Positions 43,726 to 53,267 of a DNA stretch of 64,000 nt are shown here, piece by piece. The notes beneath the pieces are model-generated. The model worked only from the letters and a program-made list of their open reading frames with translations, had not been told where the DNA came from and searched no databases. Location: assembly GCA_963813895.1 (NCBI GenBank), contig CAWFAS010000001.1:372001-436000 (forward strand). Reading direction: 5' to 3'. The DNA comes from DASZWJ01 sp963813895 (lineage in GTDB: Bacteria; Pseudomonadota; Gammaproteobacteria; JAURND01). Positions within the stretch are counted from its first letter, which is position 1; every line of letters begins with the position of its first letter. A program made the position numbers and the translations under genes.

Positions 43726-45720
43726 CTACAAAAGGGACTTCACTGCCTTCTCTACGTGTTCTATGGTAATCCCAAGTGAAGTATATACTTCTTGATAAGG
43801 CGCTGATTCACCATAACGTTTCAGACCCACGACCTTGCCTTCAGGGCCTACATATTTATGCCAAAAATCAGCAATAGCAGCTTCTACTGCTACGCGTGCT
43901 TTCACTTTGCGGGGTAATACAGATTCCTGATAACTAGGCTCTTGTTGGTCAAAAATTGTGGTAGAAGGCATAGAAACTACTCTAATTTTATGTCCCTGAT
44001 CAATTAAATTTTGCCCCGCAGCCACAGCCAGAGCAACCTCTGATCCGGTAGCAATGATGATCGCTTCTGGACGTCCGTGGCAATCCAACAGCACATAGCC
44101 GCCGCGATGAATATGTAACAGGGCTTTTTTGTCGCGTTGTTGCTGGGGTAAATTCTGCCGGGTTAATAAAAGAGCACTGGGGCCATCAGTTTTTTCAATC
44201 GCCGCTTTCCAGGCTACAGCGGTTTCAACCAGGTCACAAGGGCGCCACACTGTTAAATTAGGGGTTAATCGAAGGATGGCTGCATGTTCGATAGGTTGAT
44301 GGGTGGGACCATCTTCCCCGAGTCCAATGGAGTCGTGAGTCAAGATGTAAATAACACGTTGCTTCATCATCGATGCCAGGCGTATCGCATTCCGACCATA
44401 GTCAATAAAGGTCAGGAAAGTTCCGCCATAGGGAATAAATCCACGATGCACAGTAATACCATTCATAATGGCGAACATGGCAAATTCTCTGACGCCATAA
44501 TGAATATAATTACCAGTGGGATCATAATGATTGAAGGTACGCGATAGCGTGTGCCAAGTATTGTTAGATGGCGTTAGATCGGCGGATCCGCCCATTAATT
44601 CAGGCAGCATAGGTGCAAAGTTGTTAAGACACAGTTCAGAGGCTTTACGGGTAGCAATGTTTTGTGGTTTTTCCGCGCAGTCGCGGATAAAAGCTTGGGA
44701 TTTGGCTTCCCATTCTTTAGGAAAATGGGATTCGACGCGGCGCAGAAATTCGATTGCCAAGATGCTATTGGCTTTACGGTAGTCATGAAATTTAATACGC
44801 CAACCTTCTTCTAGCTCAGCACCTAATTTTTTTGCACTCCAAGCGCTATAAATTTCTGCTGGAATGACAAAGGGGGGGTGAGGCCAATGGAGAGTTTTTC
44901 TAACTTCAGCTACCTCAGGCTCCCCTAAAGGAGATCCGTGGGTTTTTGCTGTCCCTTCCAAATTTGGCGAGCCAAAGCCAATGCGGGTTTTACAACAAAT
45001 AAGACTGGGACGGTCGGTGACGGAGCGAGCTTCTTCAATAGCGCTGTATATAGTTTTGGGATCATGACCATCGACGTGGGGTACGACATGCCAATTATAA
45101 GCTTCGAAACGCTTGACGGTATCATCGGTGAACCAACCGCGGACATCCCCGTCAATGGAAATACCATTATCGTCGTAAAAAGCAATCAATTTACCTAACG
45201 CCAAGGAGCCCGCTAAAGAAGCTGTTTCATGGGAAATACCTTCCATCATGCAACCATCACCCATGAATACATAGGTAAAATGGTCAATAATATCGATCCC
45301 GCCGCGGTTGAATTGAGCTGCTAAGGTTTTTTCAGCAATCGCCATGCCTACGGCATTGGCAAAGCCTTGCCCCAAAGGGCCGGTAGTGGTTTCAATGCCT
45401 GGAGTGAAGCCATATTCAGGATGGCCAGGGGTGCTGGAATGCAATTGACGGAAATGTTTTAGATCCTCAATACTGACATTATAGCCAGTCAAATGCAGCA
45501 GCGAATAATGCAACATCGCCCCATGCCCATTAGATAATATAAAGCGATCACGGTTGATCCAGTTTGGGTCAGCAGGATTATGGCGTAGAAAATCATTCCA
45601 TAGTACTTCCGCAATATCAGCCATACCCATAGGCATACCAGGGTGGCCAGAGTCAGCTTTTTGAACAGCATCGACACTTAACATGCGAATAGCATTCGCA
45701 AGCTCTAGTCGTGTGGGCAT
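43726..45720 (-). CDS. tkt: Transketolase
   Basis: 664 residues from ATG at 45720 with GGAG upstream; a TTG five codons earlier is the other choice. It is a thiamine-diphosphate enzyme that moves two-carbon units among sugar phosphates. N-terminal LSVDAVQKADSGHPGMPMG, the ThDP/Mg motif MGDGCMMEGISHETASLAG and the pyrimidine-domain VYILTHDSIGLGEDGPTHQP are complete. First gene of the tkt-gap-pgk-pyk series, a common order in Coxiella-like and other gammaproteobacteria; the fba gene often next in line is absent here. Confidence 0.97.
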   Translation of the reverse strand: MPTRLELANAIRMLSVDAVQKADSGHPGMPMGMADIAEVLWNDFLRHNPADPNWINRDRFILSNGHGAMLHYSLLHLTGYNVSIEDLKHFRQLHSSTPGHPEYGFTPGIETTTGPLGQGFANAVGMAIAEKTLAAQFNRGGIDIIDHFTYVFMGDGCMMEGISHETASLAGSLALGKLIAFYDDNGISIDGDVRGWFTDDTVKRFEAYNWHVVPHVDGHDPKTIYSAIEEARSVTDRPSLICCKTRIGFGSPNLEGTAKTHGSPLGEPEVAEVRKTLHWPHPPFVIPAEIYSAWSAKKLGAELEEGWRIKFHDYRKANSILAIEFLRRVESHFPKEWEAKSQAFIRDCAEKPQNIATRKASELCLNNFAPMLPELMGGSADLTPSNNTWHTLSRTFNHYDPTGNYIHYGVREFAMFAIMNGITVHRGFIPYGGTFLTFIDYGRNAIRLASMMKQRVIYILTHDSIGLGEDGPTHQPIEHAAILRLTPNLTVWRPCDLVETAVAWKAAIEKTDGPSALLLTRQNLPQQQRDKKALLHIHRGGYVLLDCHGRPEAIIIATGSEVALAVAAGQNLIDQGHKIRVVSMPSTTIFDQQEPSYQESVLPRKVKARVAVEAAIADFWHKYVGPEGKVVGLKRYGESAPYQEVYTSLGITIEHVEKAVKSLL

Positions 45721-45783
45721 TCTTTGATACTCCAAGACACGTGAAAGGGGAGTTGCACAGAAAATAAAGGATTATGATAGCAA

Positions 45784-46865
45784 TTTAGGCTCTGTCAAAC
45801 AACAGCTTGCCTTGTAAAGGATTAGTCGGGTAATTAATTTTAGAGGATTATACACCAGGATTTTTTTTCATCCGGGTCATCAGAGGAAGTTTTATCCGCA
45901 AGGTCATTTTGCTTGTCTGCCGTGGGTGATGCTTCCATTGTATGAAAATCAGCATCACTAAGATCAGAGGGCGATGTAACTGCTGGACTCGCTGAGTTTG
46001 GCAATTGAGTGTGCTCTGTTCCATTCACCGAAGAGTTAAAGAAGCTGGATGGGTTGTCGCTAGCACTACTTCTTGCGGGATTGGAAGAGGGCTTTTTTCC
46101 AATACCATAATTAACATATTGCGAACGTATATTGGGTAAAAGCGTAAATATACCTGCTAAAATTCCTGCAAGGTTGGATGAAGAAGGACTGGCCCCCTTC
46201 ACGAAACTCAGTATTTGCTTAACTGCTGCACCGAATGATAGGCTGGATACACTTCCCTTGGCTACGGGACTTGTATGGTGAGAAATTTTTTCCCAGCATT
46301 TTTTAAATACCGACGGGTCTGTGGCACTTGAATTAACTTTTTTTTCATCGGAAGCCGGTTCTCTGTCATGGATTTGATGTACCATCGCTCGATAAGTTTT
46401 CCAGTTATCGTTGGCCAAAGTACAGTAACATAAAGTGGCAATTGTGGCTGCGGCATATTGTAATAATGGATCATCTTCGGATATCGAATCAGGTTTGAGA
46501 TAGTTGATTACTGGTTCGGTTATGAGGGGAATAATTTCTTGTAGTGGTAATATGTAGGTGAAGGGATTAGTAACTGAATAAATAAATCCAGAAATCAAAT
46601 CGAGGTTTTTCCAAGTGATCGAGGAAATTATTGTATTCCGGATATCACTGAGTCTGGACTTATGATCGATTATATTATTTTCGTTGTGCTGTATATTAGC
46701 AAAGCTTAAAGTTAGGTCAGGAATTGCAGTTTCAGAGTCTACAGGTAAGGATGATTCAATAGTCATAGTTATAAATTCCCCCAGAGCTAGGTAGATTTCT
46801 TGAAGAGGTAATTTAACAAAACATTGCTACAGAAATATAAGTTATTGTTTGACTGCGCCCTAAGG
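45784..46865. mobile_element. Region flanked by 20-25-base imperfect inverted repeats
   Basis: Left end TTTAGGCTCTGTCAAACAAC (45784-45803) and the complement of the right end (46840-46865, reading inward CTTAGGGCGCAGTCAAACAA) agree over about 20 of 25 positions. They flank exactly one gene, 45840-46766, with tkt and the cupin gene just outside. The same end sequence is seen in palindrome E (8930-9017) and singly at 13231, 26428 and 60375. No transposase lies inside and no target-site duplication was evident, so mobility is inference. Confidence 0.45.
45840..46766 (-). CDS. Candidate host-targeted protein with C-terminal CaaX box
   Basis: 308 residues, no signal peptide, family not recognised. 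Hydrophobic stretches at about 58-86 (GFIYSVTNPFTYILPLQEII), 103-118 and 195-208 suggest membrane association. The C-terminal third is Ser/Asn/Pro/Asp-rich and probably disordered, and the protein ends DEKKSWCIIL. Cys-Ile-Ile-Leu fits a CaaX prenylation box; Leu at the last position favours geranylgeranyltransferase I, and the lysines just upstream are also typical. Bacteria lack the prenylating enzymes, whereas Legionella effectors are known to be lipidated by the host through such a box. This is therefore a candidate secreted effector, by inference. GGGGGA precedes the ATG. Confidence 0.7.
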   Translation of the reverse strand: MTIESSLPVDSETAIPDLTLSFANIQHNENNIIDHKSRLSDIRNTIISSITWKNLDLISGFIYSVTNPFTYILPLQEIIPLITEPVINYLKPDSISEDDPLLQYAAATIATLCYCTLANDNWKTYRAMVHQIHDREPASDEKKVNSSATDPSVFKKCWEKISHHTSPVAKGSVSSLSFGAAVKQILSFVKGASPSSSNLAGILAGIFTLLPNIRSQYVNYGIGKKPSSNPARSSASDNPSSFFNSSVNGTEHTQLPNSASPAVTSPSDLSDADFHTMEASPTADKQNDLADKTSSDDPDEKKSWCIIL

Positions 46866-46867
46866 GA

Positions 46868-47227
46868 TTACGAACGACCATAGACATCATCAATTCGCAC
46901 GATATCATCTTCGCCTAGATAGTTGCCTATTTGCACTTCAACAATAGTGCAAACCTGGTCAGTAAAATTCTCGATACGATGCAGTGCTTCTTTCGGTATA
47001 TATATGCTCTCATCTACCTGATAAACGCGTATTGTTTCACCTATGGTTAGAGTCGGAGCACCGGCTACCACCACCCAATGTTCAGCCCGTTTAAAATGTT
47101 TTTGCAGGGAAAGTCTACCGCCGGCATTGATGTTGACAATTTTGACTTGATATCCATCAGCCAGTGCGAGAGTTTGGTAGGTGCCCCAGGGACGTTCATA
47201 GAGTTTGCCGACGATATTGTTTTGCAT
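46868..47227 (-). CDS. Stand-alone mannose-6-phosphate isomerase-type cupin
   Basis: 119 residues, a single cupin domain: ERPWGTYQTLALADGYQVKI, GGRLSLQKHFKRAEHWVVV, and YIPKEALHRIENFTD hold the metal-site His and Glu residues. It matches the C-terminal domain of bifunctional mannose-1-phosphate guanylyltransferase/mannose-6-phosphate isomerase (ManC/AlgA), but the guanylyltransferase part is absent. Such free-standing domains occur naturally and may isomerise mannose 6-phosphate. Its 3' end abuts the right inverted repeat of the CaaX-gene element. Confidence 0.85.
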   Translation of the reverse strand: MQNNIVGKLYERPWGTYQTLALADGYQVKIVNINAGGRLSLQKHFKRAEHWVVVAGAPTLTIGETIRVYQVDESIYIPKEALHRIENFTDQVCTIVEVQIGNYLGEDDIVRIDDVYGRS

Positions 47228-47293
47228 AATGTTAATCCTATGTTATTTCAAAATGTTTTATCTTTATTTTGACAAGAAAGTCTAGATAAAAGT

Positions 47294-47453
47294 GCCACTA
47301 GAAGCTGCCCCCATCCTAACCTTCCCCCGCAAGCGGGGGAAGGGACTTACTCGAGCCAAGTGGGAGATTGGTGCATAGCTTAACTTATTCTGCCCAAGCA
47401 GTCCCTTCCCCCGCTTGCGGGGGAAGGTTAGGATGGGGGCGGTCTCTATTGGC
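47294..47453. repeat. Long palindromic repeat, family A copy 3
   Basis: GCCACTAGAAGCTGCCCCCA at the left and a diverged complement (GGGGGCGGTCTCTATTGGC) at the right, with the same internal spacer type as copy 1 (includes GCATAGCTTAACTTATTCTG, the complement of a block in copy 1). So copies 1 and 3 have opposite-facing spacers. Confidence 0.86.
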
Positions 47454-47491
47454 TTCCCAGTTATGATGCTGAATAGTTACGGTTAAACAAG

Positions 47492-48415
47492 CTAAGCCAC
47501 TAAGCCAGGAGCCACTTTAGACTCCAAATAACTTTGTTCTGCCAGGGCAATAGAACCCAAGATACCGGAGTTTTCTCCCAACCCTGGAGTGACAACATAG
47601 GTGTCAGTAAATTTCGCTACCGTGTCATTCAGGATATAGCCATTTAAAGTCTTCAACATCTCGCTACGAATTTTAGGTAGCAAATGTTGTTGCTTCATAA
47701 CTCCGCCCCCTAAAATAATACGCTTTGGACATAAGGTCATAGTATAGGTAGCTAGAGCAACACCTATATAATGGGCTTCAATATCCCAGGCTATATGGTC
47801 TTGCGGCAGATCCAATGCAGAATTAACATTCCAACGAACTTTCATGGAGGGGCCGGAAGCCAAACCTTCAAGGCAATTTTTGTGGTAAGCGCAGACACCT
47901 TCAAAAGAATCACGACGCAGATCTTGATAAATCATAATATGCCCCATTTCTGGATGCTGGGCACCATGCAAGAGTTTGCCATTGATCATACCGCCGCCGC
48001 CGATGCCAGTTCCTACGGTCAAATATATGAAATCCGTCAGGCCTTGAGCAGCGCCCCAACGATATTCGCCAATAGCAGCACCGTTTACATCGGTATCGAG
48101 GCCTATAGGTAAGTTGAATTCTTTTTTCAATTCGCCGATGAGGTTGTAGTTTGACCATTCAACTTTCGCGGTAGGTAAGATGTAACCATAAGTTTTAGAA
48201 TCTTCATCAAGGTTTAAGGGCCCGAATATAGCCACACCAATAGCTTTGATGTCGGCTTTCTTCTGAACCTGGCGGATATATTCATAAACTTCGGCCATCG
48301 TTTCTTGGGGCCCTTGGGTGCGAATAACTGTGCGGTCATGTAGATCATTGGGTCCAGAGCCATACACACAGACAAATTTTGTGCCACCGCCTTCAATACC
48401 GATGAATTGGTTCAT
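47492..48415 (-). CDS. ROK-family sugar kinase (fructokinase-like)
   Basis: 307 residues. N-terminal phosphate loop FIGIEGGGTKFVCVYG, catalytic Asp in GLDTDVNGAAIGEYRWG, and LTVGTGIGGGGMINGKLLHG. The ROK zinc site is seen in HPEMGHI with Cys and His in GVCAYHKNCLEGLASGPS. This layout matches zinc-dependent bacterial fructokinases (YdhR/Mak/GmuE-like) more than glucokinase. It phosphorylates a hexose with ATP in the cytosol. The upstream gene is a sugar-transporter homologue on the same strand (97 bases apart), so the two may import and phosphorylate the same sugar. Confidence 0.85.
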   Translation of the reverse strand: MNQFIGIEGGGTKFVCVYGSGPNDLHDRTVIRTQGPQETMAEVYEYIRQVQKKADIKAIGVAIFGPLNLDEDSKTYGYILPTAKVEWSNYNLIGELKKEFNLPIGLDTDVNGAAIGEYRWGAAQGLTDFIYLTVGTGIGGGGMINGKLLHGAQHPEMGHIMIYQDLRRDSFEGVCAYHKNCLEGLASGPSMKVRWNVNSALDLPQDHIAWDIEAHYIGVALATYTMTLCPKRIILGGGVMKQQHLLPKIRSEMLKTLNGYILNDTVAKFTDTYVVTPGLGENSGILGSIALAEQSYLESKVAPGLVA

Positions 48416-48512
48416 AGTTACCTCTTATTTTTTGGTTTGATTTAAGTACCTTGCGGATGATATCTATCTGCAATACGCTTGATTTGCCTAATTTAGGTTA
48501 CCCAGCCCGCAG

Positions 48513-49547
48513 TCAAAACGGCAAAGTTGCACCGTAAGCTAATATAATGACGGCTATAATTAGCGCTAAGATCGCTAGCAATGCCTTATATTTAATGGCT
48601 GGCCGGCACTCGGCCCACTCCTTATGTCGCCATCCCCAGCAATTGGAAGTGAGTATAATGGATACCATAAACAATGGCCATGCTACTACTGGTCCAAATT
48701 TACCAATTAACAGTGAGGATTTGCTGTATAGAATTAAAGATCCATACCAGAGCAGTCCCATCAATAAAGTAATACCTATATAACGCCAAGACTGTGGCTT
48801 GGTATAAATCTGCAGTGAGTTATTTTTGCCATGCAGATACAGCATAAATCCCCCATACGGAACGAAACTGCACAGCAAAAAAACCGGCCAGATAATAATC
48901 GCAGCCGCTAAGGAGCTGGTGCCTGAAGCCAGTGCTAATTGTTGCACATTACTAGTCATTGCAAAAGTAAGGTTCTGTCCAGCCGAGAACAGGCCGGCTA
49001 TGGTAGCGAGTAATATGCCTAATTGATAATTCTTTTTCAAGGATAGTCTATGACTCTGGACATTTGCGTTAATCTCATTGTTACGCTGTTTTCCGGCATA
49101 ATAAGAAAGCATTAGCCCAATCAGGATGAATACTATTCCCACCAAAGTTAATCTACCGGCTGGGGTCAAGACTTGGGCAGGGTGTAATATTAACAAAGGC
49201 AGCAGAAAACCAAGCCCAGTTCCAAGGCCGATATTAATAACAAACCCCAGACCAAAACCAATTATTTCTAGGCATAAAGCGAAACATATCTGACCTACCC
49301 CAAAAAATGCGCCGCCCACTATCAGAAAAATTAAAGTATAGGGTTGAATAAGGTGATAAATATGCATTACCTTTGGATCAAGCAGCAAAATAGTTATCCA
49401 GGGTATTAATACGAATCCGAATAAGGCAAAACCAAACCAGATATTTTCGAAATTCCAGTGTTTGTTATATTTAGTGGGTAGAGCAAAAGACCCATTCATC
49501 ATGCCTGCTAAAACAGCGTAAATTAATGCAAATAAGATGGGTGACAC
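48513..49547 (-). CDS. RhaT-like DMT-superfamily transporter
   Basis: 344 residues with about ten transmembrane helices; GTG start. The N-terminus (LAGMMNGSFALPTKYNKHWN) and GLGTGLGFLLPLLILHP, GIVFILIGLMLSYYAGKQRN and MGLLWYGSLILY align in character with the rhamnose/proton symporter RhaT. No rhamnose catabolic genes are nearby, so the sugar is not known; the neighbouring ROK kinase suggests a hexose. A hairpin with CTTACCCTCTTCC arms lies in the upstream gap. Confidence 0.72.
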   Translation of the reverse strand: MSPILFALIYAVLAGMMNGSFALPTKYNKHWNFENIWFGFALFGFVLIPWITILLLDPKVMHIYHLIQPYTLIFLIVGGAFFGVGQICFALCLEIIGFGLGFVINIGLGTGLGFLLPLLILHPAQVLTPAGRLTLVGIVFILIGLMLSYYAGKQRNNEINANVQSHRLSLKKNYQLGILLATIAGLFSAGQNLTFAMTSNVQQLALASGTSSLAAAIIIWPVFLLCSFVPYGGFMLYLHGKNNSLQIYTKPQSWRYIGITLLMGLLWYGSLILYSKSSLLIGKFGPVVAWPLFMVSIILTSNCWGWRHKEWAECRPAIKYKALLAILALIIAVIILAYGATLPF

Positions 49548-49620
49548 CGTCAGGGTCTCCGAAAGGTTGCAGTTTAATGACGGAGGGGAGTATATCCTTA
49601 CTAAAGAGACTTCACCAAGT

Positions 49621-49656
49621 CTTACCCTCTTCCCTTGCGGTTGAGGAAGAGGTAAG
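49621..49656. repeat. Short hairpin related to family I
   Basis: CTTACCCTCTTCC and GGAAGAGGTAAG surround an 11-base loop containing CTTGCGG, similar in make-up to the family I hairpins. It lies between the divergent transporter and exporter genes. Confidence 0.6.
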
Positions 49657-49759
49657 GCGTGGCAAGAACTCCGCCTGAGATAAAAACTATATTTCCGGAT
49701 TAAATCTATGCTATCCCTTTTATAGACTATACTTAGAACATCAAAATATTTGGAGTAGG

Positions 49760-50725
49760 ATGCCCACGGTGGTTAAGCTAAATTGCTGGAGAGTAACAGC
49801 CCTCATCCTGTTTTTGTTAATCTCGGCGTGCTCTTCTGAACATAACAAGCTTCAAGGCTATATTGAAGGCGAATATATAAATTTGTCTACCAATTATTCG
49901 GGTATTTTAAAGCAATTATTAGTATCACGTGGGGATTTGGTCAATAAAGGACAGCTCATTTATGTGTTGGATAGTGAACCCCAGGCCTCTGTTCTACAAA
50001 GAGCTCAGGATCAGCTAGATCAGGCAGAAAAAACCCTGGAGGATTTACAGGCAGGACAACGTTCCACCGTCCTACAGGCTATTACTGCCCAACGAGAACA
50101 AGCCTCAGCCAATCTGAAATTATCTACTTTGACCTTACAAAGATATCGCACCCTCTTCACTCAAGGCGTTGTGCCTCAGCAGCAGTTGGATCAGGCGCAA
50201 TCAAATTATCAACATGACCTCAATTTAGTCAATCAATATGCAGCTAATTATGCTGAAGCTGTGCAGGGGGCGCGCAAAAATCAAATAAAAGCCCAGATTT
50301 CAGCCATCTCTGCAGCTCAGGCGGCGGTAAATCAAGCGAGCTGGGAACTAGATCAAAAGACCATGCATTCTCCAGCGGCAGGTCGCATCTTTGATACTTA
50401 TTACAAGGTAGGCGAATTTGTTACCACACAGCAACCCGTTGCCTCATTGCTCACACCGGACAATATTTACTTGATTTTTTATATTCCAGAGCCCCAACGT
50501 AGTGAATTAGCGGTTGGGCAGACGGTCAATTATAGTTGTGATGGTTGCAAAGGTAATTTTATCGCGAAGATCAATTATATTTCTCCAGAGGCTGAATTTA
50601 CGCCACCGGTTATTTTCAGTCGCGAGAGTCGAATAAAATTGGTTTATCGTGTGCAGGCCAGGCTTCCATTAGCAGAAGCAAAACATTTTTATCCAGGCCA
50701 GCCGGTAGACGTTTATTTAAAGTAA
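49760..50725 (+). CDS. HlyD-family membrane fusion lipoprotein (YbhG/YhiI-like)
   Basis: 321 residues. N-terminal signal with lipobox LISAC suggests a lipoprotein. Biotinyl-lipoyl-like halves (GILKQLLVSRGDLVNKGQLI and SPAAGRIFDTYYKVGEFVTT) flank a long coiled-coil hairpin (about 80-180) with QRYRTLFTQGVVPQQQLDQA. It is the periplasmic adaptor of an ABC exporter whose ATPase begins nine bases downstream. Resembles YbhG/YhiI of E. coli. No outer-membrane partner is adjacent; it may borrow a TolC-like protein such as the one at 37644. Confidence 0.9.
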   Translation: MPTVVKLNCWRVTALILFLLISACSSEHNKLQGYIEGEYINLSTNYSGILKQLLVSRGDLVNKGQLIYVLDSEPQASVLQRAQDQLDQAEKTLEDLQAGQRSTVLQAITAQREQASANLKLSTLTLQRYRTLFTQGVVPQQQLDQAQSNYQHDLNLVNQYAANYAEAVQGARKNQIKAQISAISAAQAAVNQASWELDQKTMHSPAAGRIFDTYYKVGEFVTTQQPVASLLTPDNIYLIFYIPEPQRSELAVGQTVNYSCDGCKGNFIAKINYISPEAEFTPPVIFSRESRIKLVYRVQARLPLAEAKHFYPGQPVDVYLK

Positions 50726-50734
50726 GAGGATTTC

Positions 50735-51700
50735 ATGCCAGATCAAACTCAGTCGCAAAACACTGAAAGCTATTTAGACTCGACATCCCTCGTTATTGAT
50801 ATTAAAAATCTCTATAAAAGTTTTGCTGGCAAGCCCGCAGTTAAAGGCATTTCGTTGCAAGTAAAAGCCGGAGAAATTTTCGGATTTTTAGGACCCAATG
50901 GTAGCGGAAAAACTACGACTATACGCATGTTATGCGGTCTTTTAATACCCGATTCAGGACAAGGTTATTGCTTAGGTTATGACATCATCAAAGAGTCGTA
51001 TGCGATCAAAAAACAAGTGGGCTATATGCCGCAGCGATTCAGTCTTTATGAAGATTTGAGTATTTATGAAAATTTAGACTTTATCGCACGCATTTATAGT
51101 ATCGCCAATCGCCGCGAACAAGTAGAAAAAAATCTAGAAGATTTAGGATTACAGAATCGCAGTCAACAACTGGCGGGGACCTTATCAGGCGGTTGGAAAC
51201 AACGTTTAGCTTTGGCCGCTGCAATGATCCATGAGCCAAAGTTATTACTGTTAGATGAACCCACGGCGGGAGTTGATCCGAAAGCACGTCGTGATTTCTG
51301 GGAGCATATTCATCTGTTGGGCGAACGAGGAATTACCGCCTTGGTCAGCACTCACTATATGGATGAGGCAGAACGGTGCCATCGTCTGGCTTATATTATG
51401 GAGGGCGTGTTGCTGATTTCAGGGACTAGTGAGCAAGTGATTGCTGCTTCAGGACTTTCGACCTGGCAGGTGACGGGCGCTCATTTGATGGAATTATCCA
51501 AACAATTACATGACTATTCATCTGAGTGGCAAACCACATTTTTTGGCAATACCCTTCATATCAGCTTCCCACGAGACAGCTCTGTGGAACGGGCTATTCC
51601 GAATTTCACTACCGAACAATGGCATTGGCAGCGGATTCATCCTAATCTTGAGGATGTATTTGTCCATCTAAGTTCAAGGCAAAAGGAAAAGGACGCATGA
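50735..51700 (+). CDS. ABC exporter ATPase (YbhF/CcmA-type, single domain)
   Basis: 321 residues, one nucleotide-binding domain. Walker A GPNGSGKTTT, Q-loop YMPQRFSLYEDLS, signature LSGGWKQRLALA, Walker B LLLLDEPTAGVD, H-loop in LVSTHYMDEAERC. The E. coli YbhF and RbbA homologues have two domains in one chain; here it is one. It powers the permease downstream, whose gene overlaps it by four bases. The C-terminal 90 residues are accessory. Confidence 0.93.
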   Translation: MPDQTQSQNTESYLDSTSLVIDIKNLYKSFAGKPAVKGISLQVKAGEIFGFLGPNGSGKTTTIRMLCGLLIPDSGQGYCLGYDIIKESYAIKKQVGYMPQRFSLYEDLSIYENLDFIARIYSIANRREQVEKNLEDLGLQNRSQQLAGTLSGGWKQRLALAAAMIHEPKLLLLDEPTAGVDPKARRDFWEHIHLLGERGITALVSTHYMDEAERCHRLAYIMEGVLLISGTSEQVIAASGLSTWQVTGAHLMELSKQLHDYSSEWQTTFFGNTLHISFPRDSSVERAIPNFTTEQWHWQRIHPNLEDVFVHLSSRQKEKDA

Positions 51701-52835
51701 GAATTTTTTATTTTTCCTGGTCGAGATTGTTTGCTGTTATTCGCAAAGAATTTATTCAGATGCGCAGGGATCGGTTAACATTCGCTATGATGGTGGGTAT
51801 ACCATTGATCCAATTAACACTGTTTGGCTATGCGATCAATACCAATCCTAAAAATCTCCCCACTGCTGTTTTGGCGGAAGATAATAGTCCCTATACGCGT
51901 GCGTTTATTCAAGGTTTGAAAAATACTGAATATTTTAAAATCAGTCATGAGGTCAATAGTGAGCAAGAAGGCAGACGTCTAATTGATGTGGGTGAGGTAT
52001 TATTTGTTTTTTCCATACCGAGTGATTTTACTTATAAATTATTACGCCATGAGCATCCTAATATTTTGTTAGAAGCCGATGCGACTGATCCAGTCACTAC
52101 CGGCAATGCATTATCTGCGGTGCAAATTCTGGCGCAAACTGCATTAAACCAGACCATTAAGGGCAGTGACTATTATTTAAATCCACCGCCACCCCCGTTT
52201 AACGTTATTATTCACGCTAAATTTAATCCGGAAAGTAACACGCAATATAATATTGTGCCCGCTTTGCTAGGGGTGGTTTTGACTATGACGATGGTGGTCA
52301 TTACTAGTCTAGCTATCACGCGTGAACGCGAACGTGGCACCATGGAAAATTTATTGGCGACTCCGGCCAGGCCTTTAGAAGTCATGGTTGGGAAAATCAC
52401 GCCCTATATTTTAGTAGGTTATGTACAAGTGAGTTTGATCTTACTCATCGCGCATTTATTATTTAGCGTTCCTATAGAAGGCAGTTTATTTTTGTTATTA
52501 GCGGCTGTCTTTCCTTTTATTGCTGCCAATTTAGCTATGGGTCTGACTTTCTCAAGTATTGCGCAAAATCAGCTGCAAGCAATGCAGATGGCGTTTTTTT
52601 CTTTCTACCCTCGATACTCTTATCTGGCTTTATGTTTCCCTTTAAAGGTATGCCGCAATGGGCGCAATATTTAGGACAGATTCTGCCGTTGACACATTTT
52701 TTGAGAATTGTGCGTGGCATATTGCTAAAAGGCGTGGGCCTTGCGGAAATATGGCGGGAGTTATGGCCGATCGGTATTTTTATGGTGGTGGTAATGACGA
52801 TTGGGTTACTGCGCTATAAACGAACGTTGGATTGA
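51697..52835 (+). pseudogene. ABC-2 type permease (YbhS/YhhJ-like), frameshifted at a T run
   Basis: The first frame (51697-52674, 325 residues) encodes an ABC-2 permease up to QLQAMQMAFF, then goes off into unrelated sequence. The normal continuation FFLPSILLSGFMFPFKGMPQ, PLTHFLRIVRGILLKG and the last helix to KRTLD is found in the +1 frame, ending at 52835. The switch is at GCG followed by seven T (52594-52600): eight T would restore one 379-codon frame of usual length. Alternatives are a sequencing error, a real disabling mutation, or slippage that lets some full protein be made. All other parts of the exporter are intact. Confidence 0.85.
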
Positions 52836-52911
52836 TAAACTAATGCGTGATTTCGATTCTTAGGAGATAATGGAACATCTCTCATTAATAAATGGATAAT
52901 CTCTTCAAAAA

Positions 52912-53192
52912 CCTATCGGATGCACACATTTTTTTAGCCGCCAGAATTAGGGTTCGTCGTCCCCGCTTTACTGAATTATCCTAAAATATCAGCCTATCAA
53001 GCGGGGATCCAGTGCCTAATTTTCAAACAAAGTGAAGTAGCAATAAGCAGTCATGGCTAGCATTTGTGCGTTCCGTTGGAAAGGTGGGCACTAGATTCCT
53101 GCTTGATAGGCTGATATTTTAGGATAATTCAGTAAAGCAGGAACGACGTACTCAGCATTTCTAGTAATTACAAAATGTGTGCATCGGATAGC
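52912..53192. repeat. 281-base imperfect palindrome, family H, in a 432-base gap
   Basis: CTATCGGATGCACACATTTT and TTACTGAATTATCCTAAAAT plus ATCAGCCTATCAAGC are mirrored on the right with indels; CAGTGCC and GGGCACT form the inner ends. It takes up most of the gap 52836-53267, with no gene in it. It marks the junction between the ABC exporter and the accessory island. Confidence 0.78.
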
Positions 53193-53267
53193 TTCAAAAA
53201 CAGGTAACCAGTTTTTGTGGGCTTTGGCTACTTTTTTGAAATCGCATTTAAATGGATCTATTAATCA

